Positions 28,418 through 36,472 of a stretch of DNA of 64,000 nucleotides are shown here, in pieces. Each line of letters opens with the position of its first letter. Position 1 is the stretch's first letter. Location: contig JAIORQ010000026.1 of the NCBI GenBank assembly GCA_021108035.1, forward strand, positions 48,189-112,188, written 5' to 3'. Below the pieces are notes generated by a model. That model was not told where the DNA came from. It saw only the letters and a list, made by a program, of their open reading frames with translations, and ran no database searches. The stretch comes from Bacteroidales bacterium. Lineage in GTDB: Bacteria; Bacteroidota; Bacteroidia; Bacteroidales; JAADGE01. The position numbers were made by a program, and so were the translations under genes.

Positions 28418-30379
28418 ATGAAGAAATTTATGTTAATCTTATCGGCAGTATTAATCAGCCGAATTTTTTTCGGCCAAGACACTCTGAAAGTTGAATCAAA
28501 AATTGAAGCAGTTACAGTCTACAAAGAAGGAGCACAGATTAAGCGAAGTGCCGAGAAAACTATTCAATCGGGCAGAACTGTAATTATTTTGGAAGGACTG
28601 ACTTCCGATTTAGATAAAAATACAATAAAAGTTTCGGCTAATGATTCAGTAACAGTTGTTTCAGTTATGCACCGATTCAATTTTCTGAATAAAGATCAAT
28701 CAAACAAGCAAATTAACCGGTTAAACGAAAGCTTGGAAAGTCTTGTTGACAGTACGGATTTATATAAAAAATATTTGATTGTATTGAATGATGAAAAATC
28801 TTTATTGCAAGTCAATAAAAAGATAGGAGGAACACAAACCGGTGTTGATATTGAAAACCTGAAAGCAACTTCTGAATTTTATCGTAAAAGAATGAAAGAG
28901 ATTGAATTAGAAATCCTTTTCAATAATAATAAAGTTAAAGCTTTTAATAAGGAAATTATCAAAATTTCAAGGCAATTAAATGAACTGAATGTGAAAAGAG
29001 AATACACCACAAGTGATATTGTTGTCGTACTTTCAGTTAAAAATAAATTAAAAGCTGAAATAAAATTTGAATACTTTATTAAAAAAGCCGGATGGACACC
29101 TTATTACGATATCAGAGTAACGGATGTAAATAATCCCGTAAAAATGATTTATAAAGCAAAGATTTATCAAAATTCAGATATTGATTGGAAGAATATTAAG
29201 CTGACTTTATCGACCGGAGATCCTTCTGTAAGCGGATTTATGCCGGTATTGAATCCGTATATACTTACACAAAGAAATTATTCATACGGGCAAAGAGTAA
29301 ATTATGATGAAACTTTTTCCGGCTATATAAGAGGAAAAATTACGGATGATATCGGAGAACCTTTACCCGGAGTTTCGGTATTAGTGAAAGGAACTACAAC
29401 AGGGACTATGACTTTAGAAAACGGAATTTTTTCAATTCAAGCACCATACGGTTCAAAATTGGTTTTCTCATATATTGGAATGGAAACTGTTGAACAAGAA
29501 GTAATTGCCTCGGAAATGAATATGTGTTTGTTTCCTTCAAGTGAAGATATCGGAGAAGTAGTTGTTACAGCATTAGGAATGTCTCGTGAAGAAAAGGCTT
29601 TAGGATATTCAGTGCAAACTTTAACAGCAAATGAACTGAATGGACGTACGAGCGGTGTATATATCAGAGGTAGTTCAAGTTCAAGATTTGAAAGCAAAAA
29701 ACATTCTTATTACGATGATAATTTTAAATCCGACAAAAAAAATGTCATCCCTTTAAATATGAAAAAGAACGAAACAAATCGTGAATTTATAATAAATATT
29801 CCATACACTATTCGATCAGATAATAAAGAATATGATGTAACAATGACAGAATTTAAACTTAAATCCGAATATGTTCATACTACCATACCAAAATTATCTG
29901 AAAAAGTTTATCTGACAGCATTAATTACAGATTGGCAAGATTTTGGAATGTTGAACGGCTCTGCAAATGTTTTCTTTAAAGAAACATATACCGGAAAAAC
30001 ATTTTTGGATTTAGGAACAATGACAGATACTTTGAATCTTTCTTTAGGTGTTGATAATGATGTAATTGTAAAAAGAGATCAAATTAAGGATTTTACGAAG
30101 TCAAGATATTTAGGTTCAGTGCGAAAAGAGAGCAGAGCTTGGAAAATTAGTGTAAAAAACATGAAAAAGTATCCTGTTATACTCATTGTGGAAGACCAAT
30201 TGCCGATACCGGGAAATAATAAAATCAAAGTAGATAAAATTGAAATTTCCAATGCTGAAGAAAATGAAGACAGCGGTGAATTAAAATGGAAATTGTCTCT
30301 AAAACCTGCAGAAACACAAGAACTATTATTGAAATACAGCGTAAAATTTCCGAACTATTTAAGAATAACAGTAGATTAG
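28418..30379 (+). CDS. DUF4139 (mucoidy-inhibitor-A-like) protein with an inserted SusC-type leader domain
   Basis: 653 residues. Signal peptide (to IFFGQ). An N-terminal DUF4140-like part (IEAVTVYKEGAQIKRSAE) and a charged coiled-coil (about 95-185) follow. The DUF4139 region starts at EYFIKKAGWTPYYDIRV. At about 303-440 it is interrupted by a CarboxypepD_reg-like domain (GKITDDIGEPLPGVSVLVKG) and a SusC plug-start motif (EVVVTALGMSREEKALGYSV). DUF4139 then resumes (FIINIPYTIRSDNKEYDV ... RDQIKDFTKSRYLG). Predicted envelope protein of unknown biochemical role. It is monocistronic with its own terminator. Confidence 0.85.
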   Translation: MKKFMLILSAVLISRIFFGQDTLKVESKIEAVTVYKEGAQIKRSAEKTIQSGRTVIILEGLTSDLDKNTIKVSANDSVTVVSVMHRFNFLNKDQSNKQINRLNESLESLVDSTDLYKKYLIVLNDEKSLLQVNKKIGGTQTGVDIENLKATSEFYRKRMKEIELEILFNNNKVKAFNKEIIKISRQLNELNVKREYTTSDIVVVLSVKNKLKAEIKFEYFIKKAGWTPYYDIRVTDVNNPVKMIYKAKIYQNSDIDWKNIKLTLSTGDPSVSGFMPVLNPYILTQRNYSYGQRVNYDETFSGYIRGKITDDIGEPLPGVSVLVKGTTTGTMTLENGIFSIQAPYGSKLVFSYIGMETVEQEVIASEMNMCLFPSSEDIGEVVVTALGMSREEKALGYSVQTLTANELNGRTSGVYIRGSSSSRFESKKHSYYDDNFKSDKKNVIPLNMKKNETNREFIINIPYTIRSDNKEYDVTMTEFKLKSEYVHTTIPKLSEKVYLTALITDWQDFGMLNGSANVFFKETYTGKTFLDLGTMTDTLNLSLGVDNDVIVKRDQIKDFTKSRYLGSVRKESRAWKISVKNMKKYPVILIVEDQLPIPGNNKIKVDKIEISNAEENEDSGELKWKLSLKPAETQELLLKYSVKFPNYLRITVD

Positions 30380-30415
30380 TACAGTAATAATAAATTTTCA
30401 TAATTTAAGTTGATT

Positions 30416-30445
30416 CCGTGTTGTAAAATTTGCAACACGGTTTTA
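30416..30445 (+). terminator. Terminator after the DUF4139 gene
   Basis: A perfect 8-bp stem CCGTGTTG / CAACACGG with a 9-base loop, then TTTT. Confidence 0.85.
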
Positions 30446-30615
30446 ATCGCAAGAAAAATTATTTATTTCAGAATATAATATGAACAATAATAAATATATT
30501 CTGTTTTAAGGTTTATCAATAATAATTTTGTAGATTATTTTTCTTTTTCGGAGCAATTTCAGAAATCTCACCGAGCTTTTCTAATTGAAAAACAGCTTAA
30601 ACTTTCTTTTGTCTG

Positions 30616-30720
30616 ATGAACCGCCGAATACAACCTGTTCCGAAGCATTTCGGAAAGACCCGTACGTTCGGTGGTGTGAGAGGTGTACCGGCTGCCGTTT
30701 GGTAGTCAGCCGGTTACTCA
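30616..30720 (+). mobile_element. Group II intron 3' remnant (domains V-VI)
   Basis: GAACCGCCGAATAC pairs with GTACGTTCGGTGGT, as in bacterial intron domain V, and is followed by the typical GTGTGAGAGG linker. A domain VI-like hairpin follows (TACCGGCTG ... CAGCCGGTTACTC). Domain V's apical part is enlarged by a small hairpin (TTCCGAAGCATTTCGGAA). No intron-encoded reverse transcriptase or domains I-IV can be seen in the 170 bases upstream, so it is a dead fragment. Its end touches the stop codon of the pyrophosphatase gene on the other strand. Confidence 0.6.
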
Positions 30721-31404
30721 ATTGTGTTTAGTATTACTCAATTCATATTCGTTTATTGCAATTTTCAGTATATCTAATGCATTATTTTTATTTCCGAATC
30801 CTTTAGTTGTGATTATTCCGGGACCTTTATAATTTGTAAACCACAACTTTAATATTTCCGATATGCCAATATATTTCTCATTTAATTCATCAATACTGTT
30901 AGTTTCATATAGAGGCGAATTAATGGATATTGCAATTAATTTGTCATCTTGCTCTTCTCTGTCCATCAAGTATAGGACACCTATGATCTTACACTTTATA
31001 ATACTACCTCTTTCTTCCCCAGGACCAAGAACGATAATGTCGAGCGGATCACCATCTCCTCCGTGTTCTTTTGAAAGCAATGTTCTTGGTATCATTCCAT
31101 AATTCCCCGGATAACCTAAATAATTTACAATTCTTGGCACATTATTAACTGCCTCCCATTCAATTTGCCCATTTGATTTATTAAATTCCCATTTTTCCAA
31201 TGTTCCTGTAGGAATTTCAATTACTGCATTTACATCTCCATCTGCATGGAGAGGAATATAATCTGTTAATAAATTAGCACTTTTATTTTCAATTTCTGAA
31301 GAAATGTTATTGCTGTTTTCATTTGAGTTCGTTTTAGAGCTTTCACATGAGCTTACAATTAATGATAGTGAAAGGCTAAAGAATAAATTAATGTATCTGT
31401 TCAT
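30718..31404 (-). CDS. Lipoprotein-type family I inorganic pyrophosphatase
   Basis: 228 residues. The N-terminus is a lipoprotein signal (LFFSLSLSLIVSSC, Cys20), followed by a Ser/Asn-rich linker. The rest is a family I soluble pyrophosphatase: AVIEIPTGTLEKWEF, LGYPGNYGMIP and the metal-binding signature D117-G-D119-P-L-D122-IIV. The active-site acidic triad is present, so hydrolysis of PPi is likely. Ordinary family I enzymes are cytoplasmic and unlipidated; here export to the periplasm or outer membrane is predicted. It lies in a variable region next to an intron remnant and an inverted-repeat cassette. Confidence 0.88.
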   Translation of the reverse strand: MNRYINLFFSLSLSLIVSSCESSKTNSNENSNNISSEIENKSANLLTDYIPLHADGDVNAVIEIPTGTLEKWEFNKSNGQIEWEAVNNVPRIVNYLGYPGNYGMIPRTLLSKEHGGDGDPLDIIVLGPGEERGSIIKCKIIGVLYLMDREEQDDKLIAISINSPLYETNSIDELNEKYIGISEILKLWFTNYKGPGIITTKGFGNKNNALDILKIAINEYELSNTKHN

Positions 31405-31560
31405 TATTTATGTATTAAGCACAACAACGATTGCAATATGAAATTTTGGTCATTTTGAAACACCAATTTTTCAATTTACTACATCGTTCATTTATTGCTA
31501 ACGTATTCATATTTACCACTTTCCGCCCAATTTTTAATATTGCGTGTTGTAGGGCGTTTT

Positions 31561-32175
31561 TTATTCATTTCTATTGTCAATTATTACTCTAAATTCTGTT
31601 TCGTTATCCAATTTATCTCCATTTTTGTTGACTTGGAAAGCATATTTTTCTTTTCTAATTCCATCTGAATATTTTATTTCTTTTGTCCGAACTTCAAGTC
31701 TGTCTGTTTTAATTATGTTGTCAATTTTATTTTTATCTAATGTTATTAAATCTCCTTCAATTTTATATGTTCCATATTCATATTCGTTTAATCCAATTGC
31801 GGAATTATCAAAAATATATGTTCCGTCAGTCTTGAAGTCAATTCCAGTTCCATTGAAATCCCCGTCATAAAATATTTTTAAAAGTGTTGGTTTGTCAAAA
31901 GTCGATTTAATACTCAAATTTAAAGTCAAAATTATTGCTACGAAAACAAGTCCAATTGTTGGAGTTAATAAACTTTTAATATTCAATATTCGAAAACGTT
32001 TTGTGTCAGAGAGTAACGCCCAGACCCAAATTGAAAGTCCTATCACTGAAATTATTCCAAATATTATTAAGTCAAAAATAAATGTCGAAAATTTAGACTG
32101 ATAAGTCAAATACGTCAAAACAGTTCCAATAATGACAATAACTATTAATCTAATTACCTTACTATTTACTTTCAT
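31561..32175 (-). CDS. Hypothetical membrane protein with exposed C-terminal domain
   Basis: 204 residues, not recognised. Three hydrophobic segments lie in the first ~95 residues (LIVIVIIGTVLTYLTY; FDLIIFGIISVIGLSIWVWA; LLTPTIGLVFVAIILTLNL). A beta-rich, lipocalin-like soluble domain follows (GTGIDFKTDGTYIFDNSA ... YGTYKIEGDLITLDKN), of the kind that measures or binds small ligands. It is the second gene of the inverted-repeat-flanked pair, 15 bases after the 85-residue gene. Confidence 0.65.
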   Translation of the reverse strand: MKVNSKVIRLIVIVIIGTVLTYLTYQSKFSTFIFDLIIFGIISVIGLSIWVWALLSDTKRFRILNIKSLLTPTIGLVFVAIILTLNLSIKSTFDKPTLLKIFYDGDFNGTGIDFKTDGTYIFDNSAIGLNEYEYGTYKIEGDLITLDKNKIDNIIKTDRLEVRTKEIKYSDGIRKEKYAFQVNKNGDKLDNETEFRVIIDNRNE

Positions 32176-32190
32176 TTACTTATTTCGTTT

Positions 32191-32448
32191 TCATTGTATT
32201 TCCCAACCGTTTTTAATCGCCTGTTCTTTAAGTCCTGATAATTTATTTTCAAGAACAACTTCAAATTTTTTTAACTGTTTTTCTGTTATAGAAAAGTTGT
32301 CTTTCCAATCAAACATTTCATATAATCTATCCAATGAAACAAATTTTGATATTTCACGGATTAATTCATCACATTCTTTATTGTAAACTTCAAGTTTGTA
32401 ATTTACTATGTCTGTTAATGGATGGTCTCCTGGTCCTCCTGCTGCCAT
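32191..32448 (-). CDS. Small hypothetical protein, 85 aa
   Basis: It starts MAAGGPGDHPLTDIVNYKL. It is mostly helical by composition (CDELIREISKFVSLDRLYEMFDW) and has no signal peptide or membrane segment. I recall similar MxxGGPGDHPLTD proteins of unknown function from Bacteroidota variable regions but cannot assign a role. Both genes lie inside the 11-bp inverted repeats; the 15-base spacing suggests an operon. Confidence 0.6.
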   Translation of the reverse strand: MAAGGPGDHPLTDIVNYKLEVYNKECDELIREISKFVSLDRLYEMFDWKDNFSITEKQLKKFEVVLENKLSGLKEQAIKNGWEIQ

Positions 32449-32655
32449 TATTTAGTTTCTTTAAATGCCCTACAACATTTGTGTTAACGTTCTCAGTGTA
32501 TATACCTAATAAAAAAAATCATTATTACGAATATATCCGCATTATACAAAACATTTTATCAATATTTCAAAAATATTTTTTCAAATATAACAAGTCCCCA
32601 AAAACTCTCCAAATTTATTTATATTAAGCTTCAAATAGATAATTGTACATATTTT

Positions 32656-32819
32656 CGTGATGAAATCGCCCTCCGAAACGGAGGGAACTTTCTTTGCTTA
32701 AATTATTTGTCTTCCGATTTGGAGGACATTTCCCATGCCTGAATTTTTCGTCCTCCAATTTGGAGCGTACTTGCCTGTCATGAGTTTTTCATCTTCCGAT
32801 TTAATTTCATGCCTTTTTT
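32656..32819. repeat. 41-bp degenerate tandem repeat, four units
   Basis: Units start at 32656, 32697, 32738 and 32779 with exact 41-base spacing. Each has a central imperfect palindrome near TCCTCCGATTTGGAGGA and a shared outer part (CxTGAxTTTTTC). Palindrome arms differ by compensated changes between units 1 to 3; unit 4 has lost one arm. The last unit runs up to 110 bases before the lipoprotein start. Confidence 0.8.
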
Positions 32820-32928
32820 AAGTTTATTGGCAGCAAAATCTTTATCTCTCATATTTTTTAGCATTTATTTAATAATAATAAAATCGAAACATCGTTTGAA
32901 AAATATAAAACATCAAAAAATACTAAAT

Positions 32929-33597
32929 ATGAAAACAAAAAAAATTATTCAAATCCTTTTTGCTGTAAGCGTAATGCTTACAGTATTTATCAGTTGTAAG
33001 AAAACAAATAATCTTTCAAATTCAGATGATATTATTTATTTTTCTGTAAATAAAGAATTTGTTTTGATTAGAGATACGGAAACTTTGCAAGAGAGTGATG
33101 ATGAAATATCAAATCATATTGACAGTATTATCGCAGGTTTGATTGATGAAGAATTTATATCAACCGGTCATAAATCATTTGATTTAGATAATGATAATAT
33201 TGTTGATATTAGTTTTGAAATTATTGATTTAAATTTGTTTAATCAAAACAATTTACCCGATTATCTTGATTCTCTTGCAGCAAGAGTACTCCCTCTATTT
33301 GTTGAAATATTAGATAATTCAACTTACGGATACCCTGATGCATTAAGCAGCAATGATCAAATTTCTGATAAAGGCAATTGGTCAGAAAGAACAAGTGTGT
33401 TAGGTACTTTTATGAATGCCGGTCAATTTCAAGGAAACGGTGAAAAATATTTAGGATTTAGATTTACGAAAAATTCAAATTACAACTACGGATGGATTAA
33501 AATATATTGCAGTCAACATAATGATACTTTAAGAATTATTGAATTTGCTTACAACAATGCAGAAGGGAACAGCATTAATGCAGGACAAAAAGAATAA
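32929..33597 (+). CDS. Small lipoprotein, 222 aa
   Basis: The frame is open from 32809, but residues before Met41 look non-coding (they read through the 41-bp repeat). The ATG at 32929 begins a lipoprotein signal (MKTKKIIQILFAVSVMLTVF then ISCKK). The mature part is acidic with no recognised domain: GHKSFDLDNDNIVDISFEII resembles a Ca-binding DxDxD loop. GKYLGFRFTKNSNYNYGWIK, a pattern common in Bacteroidota secreted proteins, is near the C-terminus. Function unknown. Confidence 0.75.
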   Translation: MKTKKIIQILFAVSVMLTVFISCKKTNNLSNSDDIIYFSVNKEFVLIRDTETLQESDDEISNHIDSIIAGLIDEEFISTGHKSFDLDNDNIVDISFEIIDLNLFNQNNLPDYLDSLAARVLPLFVEILDNSTYGYPDALSSNDQISDKGNWSERTSVLGTFMNAGQFQGNGEKYLGFRFTKNSNYNYGWIKIYCSQHNDTLRIIEFAYNNAEGNSINAGQKE

Positions 33598-33619
33598 AAA
33601 CCCAGATTTGTAAAAAACC

Positions 33620-33789
33620 AACTTTGCCAAAGTTGAGACCACTCTGAAAAGTCATCCGATGAATGATTTTGCAAAATGTTGATATTCATTTAGCCTGATA
33701 GTCAGCTAATTACAAATTCATCGGATGACTAAATTATCACTTTTTGACTTTTCGGAGTGGACTCAAAGTTCTAAAATTTGGCAAAGTTA
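33620..33789. repeat. Fold-back element of the CTTTTCGGAGTGGACTC family
   Basis: The left arm 33620-33664 (AACTTTGCCAAAGTTGAG, ACCACTCTGAAAAGTCA, TCCGATGAAT) is matched in reverse by 33717-33789 (ATTCATCGGATGACTA, TTTTTGACTTTTCGGAGTGG, ACTCAAAGTT, TTTGGCAAAGTT). The right arm has two short insertions. It fills the gap between a plus-strand and a minus-strand gene and ends ten bases from the ftcD stop. Confidence 0.82.
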
Positions 33790-33798
33790 TTATTCATG

Positions 33799-35481
33799 CT
33801 ATGAAATCTTCTCCTCAACCATACCAACAATCTCTTTCTCTAAAGCAGTTGCTTTTTCAAGAATTTCATTGCCTTTTTTCAGCATTTCGGCAGCAAATAC
33901 TTTATCTTCCAAATCGCCCATATTGATTTTTACATTCATAAATGCACCGTAAACAGCTGCTCTTGCTGCTAATGCACCTACGCCGGCATCACTTACCGAT
34001 GCTTGTAAGCCAATGTCTGCCATTGCTTTCATAACTTCCATGGAGCTGTATGCCAATTCCATAATTTTAAAAGGAACATTAATTGCATTTTTTGTAGCGT
34101 CTTGAATAGCTTGATGTCTTGCAGCTTTTTCTTCATCGCTTCCTTTAGCTAATCTGAAAGCTTCCATAATTTTATTAAAAGCATTAGTATCTTCATCAAC
34201 CATATTTACTAATGCTTTGTAATATTCTGCACCTTTTGCTGCCCAATCGGAATATTCTTCCCATTTATCATCCCAACCGCGTTTGTGAGCAGATAAGTTG
34301 GCAACCATTGTTCCCAATGCTGCACCCAATGCACCCATATAAGCAGAAATTGAACCGCCGCCGGGTGCAGGAAATTCAGAACCTGTTAAGTCGGCAAAAT
34401 CTTTCAAAGTCATATTAATAAGCGGCTTTGCACTTTTGTCTTCCAAAAGATACTCAATAATACGTTCTTCAGGAATAAAAGGTTTAAGCTCATCCAAACC
34501 GAGTGATTTAACTGCAACTTTAAGAATTTCCGAATCGGCAATACCTTCAGAACGTTCTTGCATTTTAAGAAAATATTTGCCTGCATCTAACAGAGATTGC
34601 AAAGGTATTAAACCTACTAATTCAGAGCCTGTTATGCGAATACCTCTGCTTTCTGCACTTTTCTTAACTTCTTCATATGCTTTATGGACGGATGTTACGG
34701 TAATATCAGTTAAGTTCATTGAAATTTGTGCTACACCGTATTCCTCAATAAACCATCCGATGGCTTTAACCTTTTTCAATGTTCCGGGAATTCTTACGGT
34801 AACACCGTTTTTATCTTTTACGATTTTACCGTTTTCTTTTTTTGCTCTTCCGTTTTCACGCACATCAAAAGCAATCGCATTTGCACGTCTTGTAGAAGTT
34901 GTATTCAGGTTTACATTGTATGCTACCAAAAAGTTCCGAGCACTTATTGCGGTTGCTCCGCTTTTTTGCACAAATGAATTAAATTCGGCAGGACCGAAAT
35001 CAGGTTTCATTTTTGGATTTACGAATTTTTCTTTAAGACCTTCATATTCACCTGCTCTGCAATAAGCCAAATTTTTTCTTTTTTCTTCCTTTGCCGCAAA
35101 TTCATAGCAATAAATCGGAATACCGAGTTCTTTGCCTGCTCTTTCAGCCAATTTGTGAGCATACTTAACAGTTTCTTCCATGCTGATGTTTGATATAGGT
35201 ACCAAAGGACACACGTCAGTAGCACCGAAACGCGGATGTTCTCCGTGATGCTTGCTCATGTCTATTATTTCAGATGCTTTTTTTATTGACTGAAATGCTG
35301 CTTCAATAACTTCGTCAGGTGTTCCCACGAAAGTTACAACGGTTCTGTTTGTTGCTTTCCCCGGATCAACATCAAGAAGTTTAACACCTTCAACGGCTTC
35401 AATTACATCCGTTATTTCTTTGATTTTATTCATATCGTTCCCTTCACTGAAATTCGGGACACATTCTATTAATTGTTTCAT
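33799..35481 (-). CDS. ftcD: Bifunctional glutamate formimidoyltransferase / formiminotetrahydrofolate cyclodeaminase
   Basis: 560 residues. The N-terminal ~325 residues are the formimidoyltransferase (MKQLIECVPNFSEGND, HHGEHPRFGATDVCPLVP with the conserved His/Arg). The C-terminal ~215 residues are the all-helical cyclodeaminase (FADLTGSEFPAPGGGSISAY ... AHKRGWDDKW). It transfers the formimino group from N-formimino-glutamate to tetrahydrofolate and then releases ammonia, the last step of histidine breakdown. The fused two-domain form is usual in Bacteroidota. hutI lies upstream on the same strand, but the ATPase module separates them and may have split an operon. Confidence 0.95.
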   Translation of the reverse strand: MKQLIECVPNFSEGNDMNKIKEITDVIEAVEGVKLLDVDPGKATNRTVVTFVGTPDEVIEAAFQSIKKASEIIDMSKHHGEHPRFGATDVCPLVPISNISMEETVKYAHKLAERAGKELGIPIYCYEFAAKEEKRKNLAYCRAGEYEGLKEKFVNPKMKPDFGPAEFNSFVQKSGATAISARNFLVAYNVNLNTTSTRRANAIAFDVRENGRAKKENGKIVKDKNGVTVRIPGTLKKVKAIGWFIEEYGVAQISMNLTDITVTSVHKAYEEVKKSAESRGIRITGSELVGLIPLQSLLDAGKYFLKMQERSEGIADSEILKVAVKSLGLDELKPFIPEERIIEYLLEDKSAKPLINMTLKDFADLTGSEFPAPGGGSISAYMGALGAALGTMVANLSAHKRGWDDKWEEYSDWAAKGAEYYKALVNMVDEDTNAFNKIMEAFRLAKGSDEEKAARHQAIQDATKNAINVPFKIMELAYSSMEVMKAMADIGLQASVSDAGVGALAARAAVYGAFMNVKINMGDLEDKVFAAEMLKKGNEILEKATALEKEIVGMVEEKIS

Positions 35482-35559
35482 ATTTTAATATTTGAAATTG
35501 GAAACTTGAAATTATAAATATAGATTTTATAAGGTTCAAAAAAATATTATTTGACAGAT

Positions 35560-35790
35560 TCAGGAAATAATTTTTGTTAGTTCGTAAAGTGTAATGCTTT
35601 TAATTTCTTTTGACTTAAGACGTTTATTATTTGTTAAAAATATATCGTAAGATTCTGTTATTGCTGTGGCAAGTTGAATTGAATCAGGTGTTTTGTAATT
35701 GCTTTCTGCTCTTATTTTTGCAGCTTTAATAGAAATAGGAACATTCATGTTTAATTTTGAAGAAGATTTTTTAATTCCATTTTCTTTCAT
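35560..35790 (-). pseudogene. Truncated PIN-domain (VapC-like) toxin
   Basis: 76 residues keep only the PIN C-terminal half: TPDSIQLATAITESYDIFLT then NNKRL, with the acidic Asp of the pDaihlA motif. The N-terminal strand with the first catalytic Asp (hhDTsv) is missing; the first ~18 codons (MKENGIKKSSSKLNM) do not supply it. An internal deletion has probably removed about 60 residues, so nuclease activity is unlikely. It overlaps the antitoxin end by 20 bases. Confidence 0.7.
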
Positions 35791-36004
35791 TTTTTACATA
35801 TTCTTCAATATCTGTATCTTCCCAAATATCCGGTTCTAATCCTTTCAAATCCGTTAATGAATATTCTTTATTATTTTCTTGGCTGTCTTCAGGTAATAAA
35901 ATCAATATACGAACAGACTTATTAATATATTTAATATCAATATCTCCTGTAAGTTTTACATTACCTGATTTGTCAATAATGCCTTTAGTTTCTATTGCTT
36001 TCAT
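35771..36004 (-). CDS. Antitoxin of a PIN-domain TA pair
   Basis: 77 residues: a beta-rich start (MKAIETKGIIDKSGNVKLTG then SVRILILLPE), as in small antitoxins preceding PIN toxins in Bacteroidota and cyanobacteria, then an acidic tail with a helix (DIWEDTDIEEYVKNER) that would wrap the toxin. It is intact, while its toxin is truncated. It probably autoregulates from the adjacent promoter motif. Confidence 0.65.
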   Translation of the reverse strand: MKAIETKGIIDKSGNVKLTGDIDIKYINKSVRILILLPEDSQENNKEYSLTDLKGLEPDIWEDTDIEEYVKNERKWN

Positions 36005-36021
36005 CTTTTATGTAATTTTTA

Positions 36022-36029
36022 CAAAAATA
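36022..36029 (-). promoter_or_regulatory. Candidate -7 element of the TA pair
   Basis: The minus strand reads TATTTTTG (TAnnTTTG type), 17 bases from the antitoxin ATG at 36004. Confidence 0.4.
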
Positions 36030-36154
36030 AGATTTTAATGTTAAAAAGAAAATGATATTTAACAACTAAAAGTTAAAAGTCTCGAATTGAAAGTTTTAAA
36101 TAAAGTCAGTTGTAATGAGTTTTAACTTACAAATAGTTGAATGATGTAAATTTC

Positions 36155-36370
36155 TTAAAAATTCAAATATAAAATCGGATTTGCATTTCCCTTTTTAAAA
36201 TAATGTTCTACGGATTTAAATTTGTATTTATTCTTATTTTCTGTCAAATGAGAAAAAACTCTGTTTCCTTTGCCTTTTCCGATATAAAATATTTCATTTG
36301 TTTCAGGGTCAGAATATAAATAAACATAATATTTTAATTTATTAATTACAGAATTTGGGAGTTTTCTCAT
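36155..36370 (-). pseudogene. Truncated GIY-YIG (LEM-3-like) endonuclease
   Basis: 71 residues hold only the start of the GIY-YIG fold (YYVYLYSDPETNEIFYIGKG then KGNRVFSHL). Family members with this opening usually exceed 200 residues. The frame then ends after GNANPILYLNF. The catalytic Glu region is absent, so it should be inactive. It lies next to the duplicated hutI end and may be insertion debris. Confidence 0.65.
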
Positions 36371-36386
36371 GCTGTAAAATTTTGTT

Positions 36387-36466
36387 TTAGATTATTTCAC
36401 TATTCAAAATAACAGTATCAATTAAATCACTTCCATAAGCATAAGCCATATATTTAACAGAGGTTT
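36387..36466 (-). pseudogene. Duplicated 3' end of hutI
   Basis: Minus-strand translation gives TSVKYMAYAYGSDLIDTVIL then NSEII and a stop, against PSVEFMAYAYGSDLVDTVIL then NGKVID in hutI itself. At DNA level 36413-36473 matches 37803-37863 at a constant offset of 1390 with only a handful of differences. The ATPase gene lies exactly between the two copies. Confidence 0.9.
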
Positions 36467-36472
36467 GATGAA

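Larger units (their letters stand above)
31545..32477. repeat. 11-bp inverted repeats flanking a two-gene cassette
   Basis: TGTTGTAGGGC (31545-31555) and its complement GCCCTACAACA (32467-32477) enclose the minus-strand genes at 31561 and 32191 and almost nothing else. TAACG sequences lie further out on both sides (near 31499 and 32483). The arrangement resembles a cassette or transposon boundary. The integron core GTTRRRY is not matched. Confidence 0.55.

Noticed and set aside
31490..32490. Integron cassette with attC sites
   Set aside because: TAACG and GTTGTAGGGC boundaries look similar at first glance, but GTTRRRY/RYYYAAC cores are absent and the boundary repeats are inverted, not direct.
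32656..32819. Possible CRISPR array
   Set aside because: Period is regular but every base of the 41-bp unit is loosely shared; there are no unique spacers and no cas genes.
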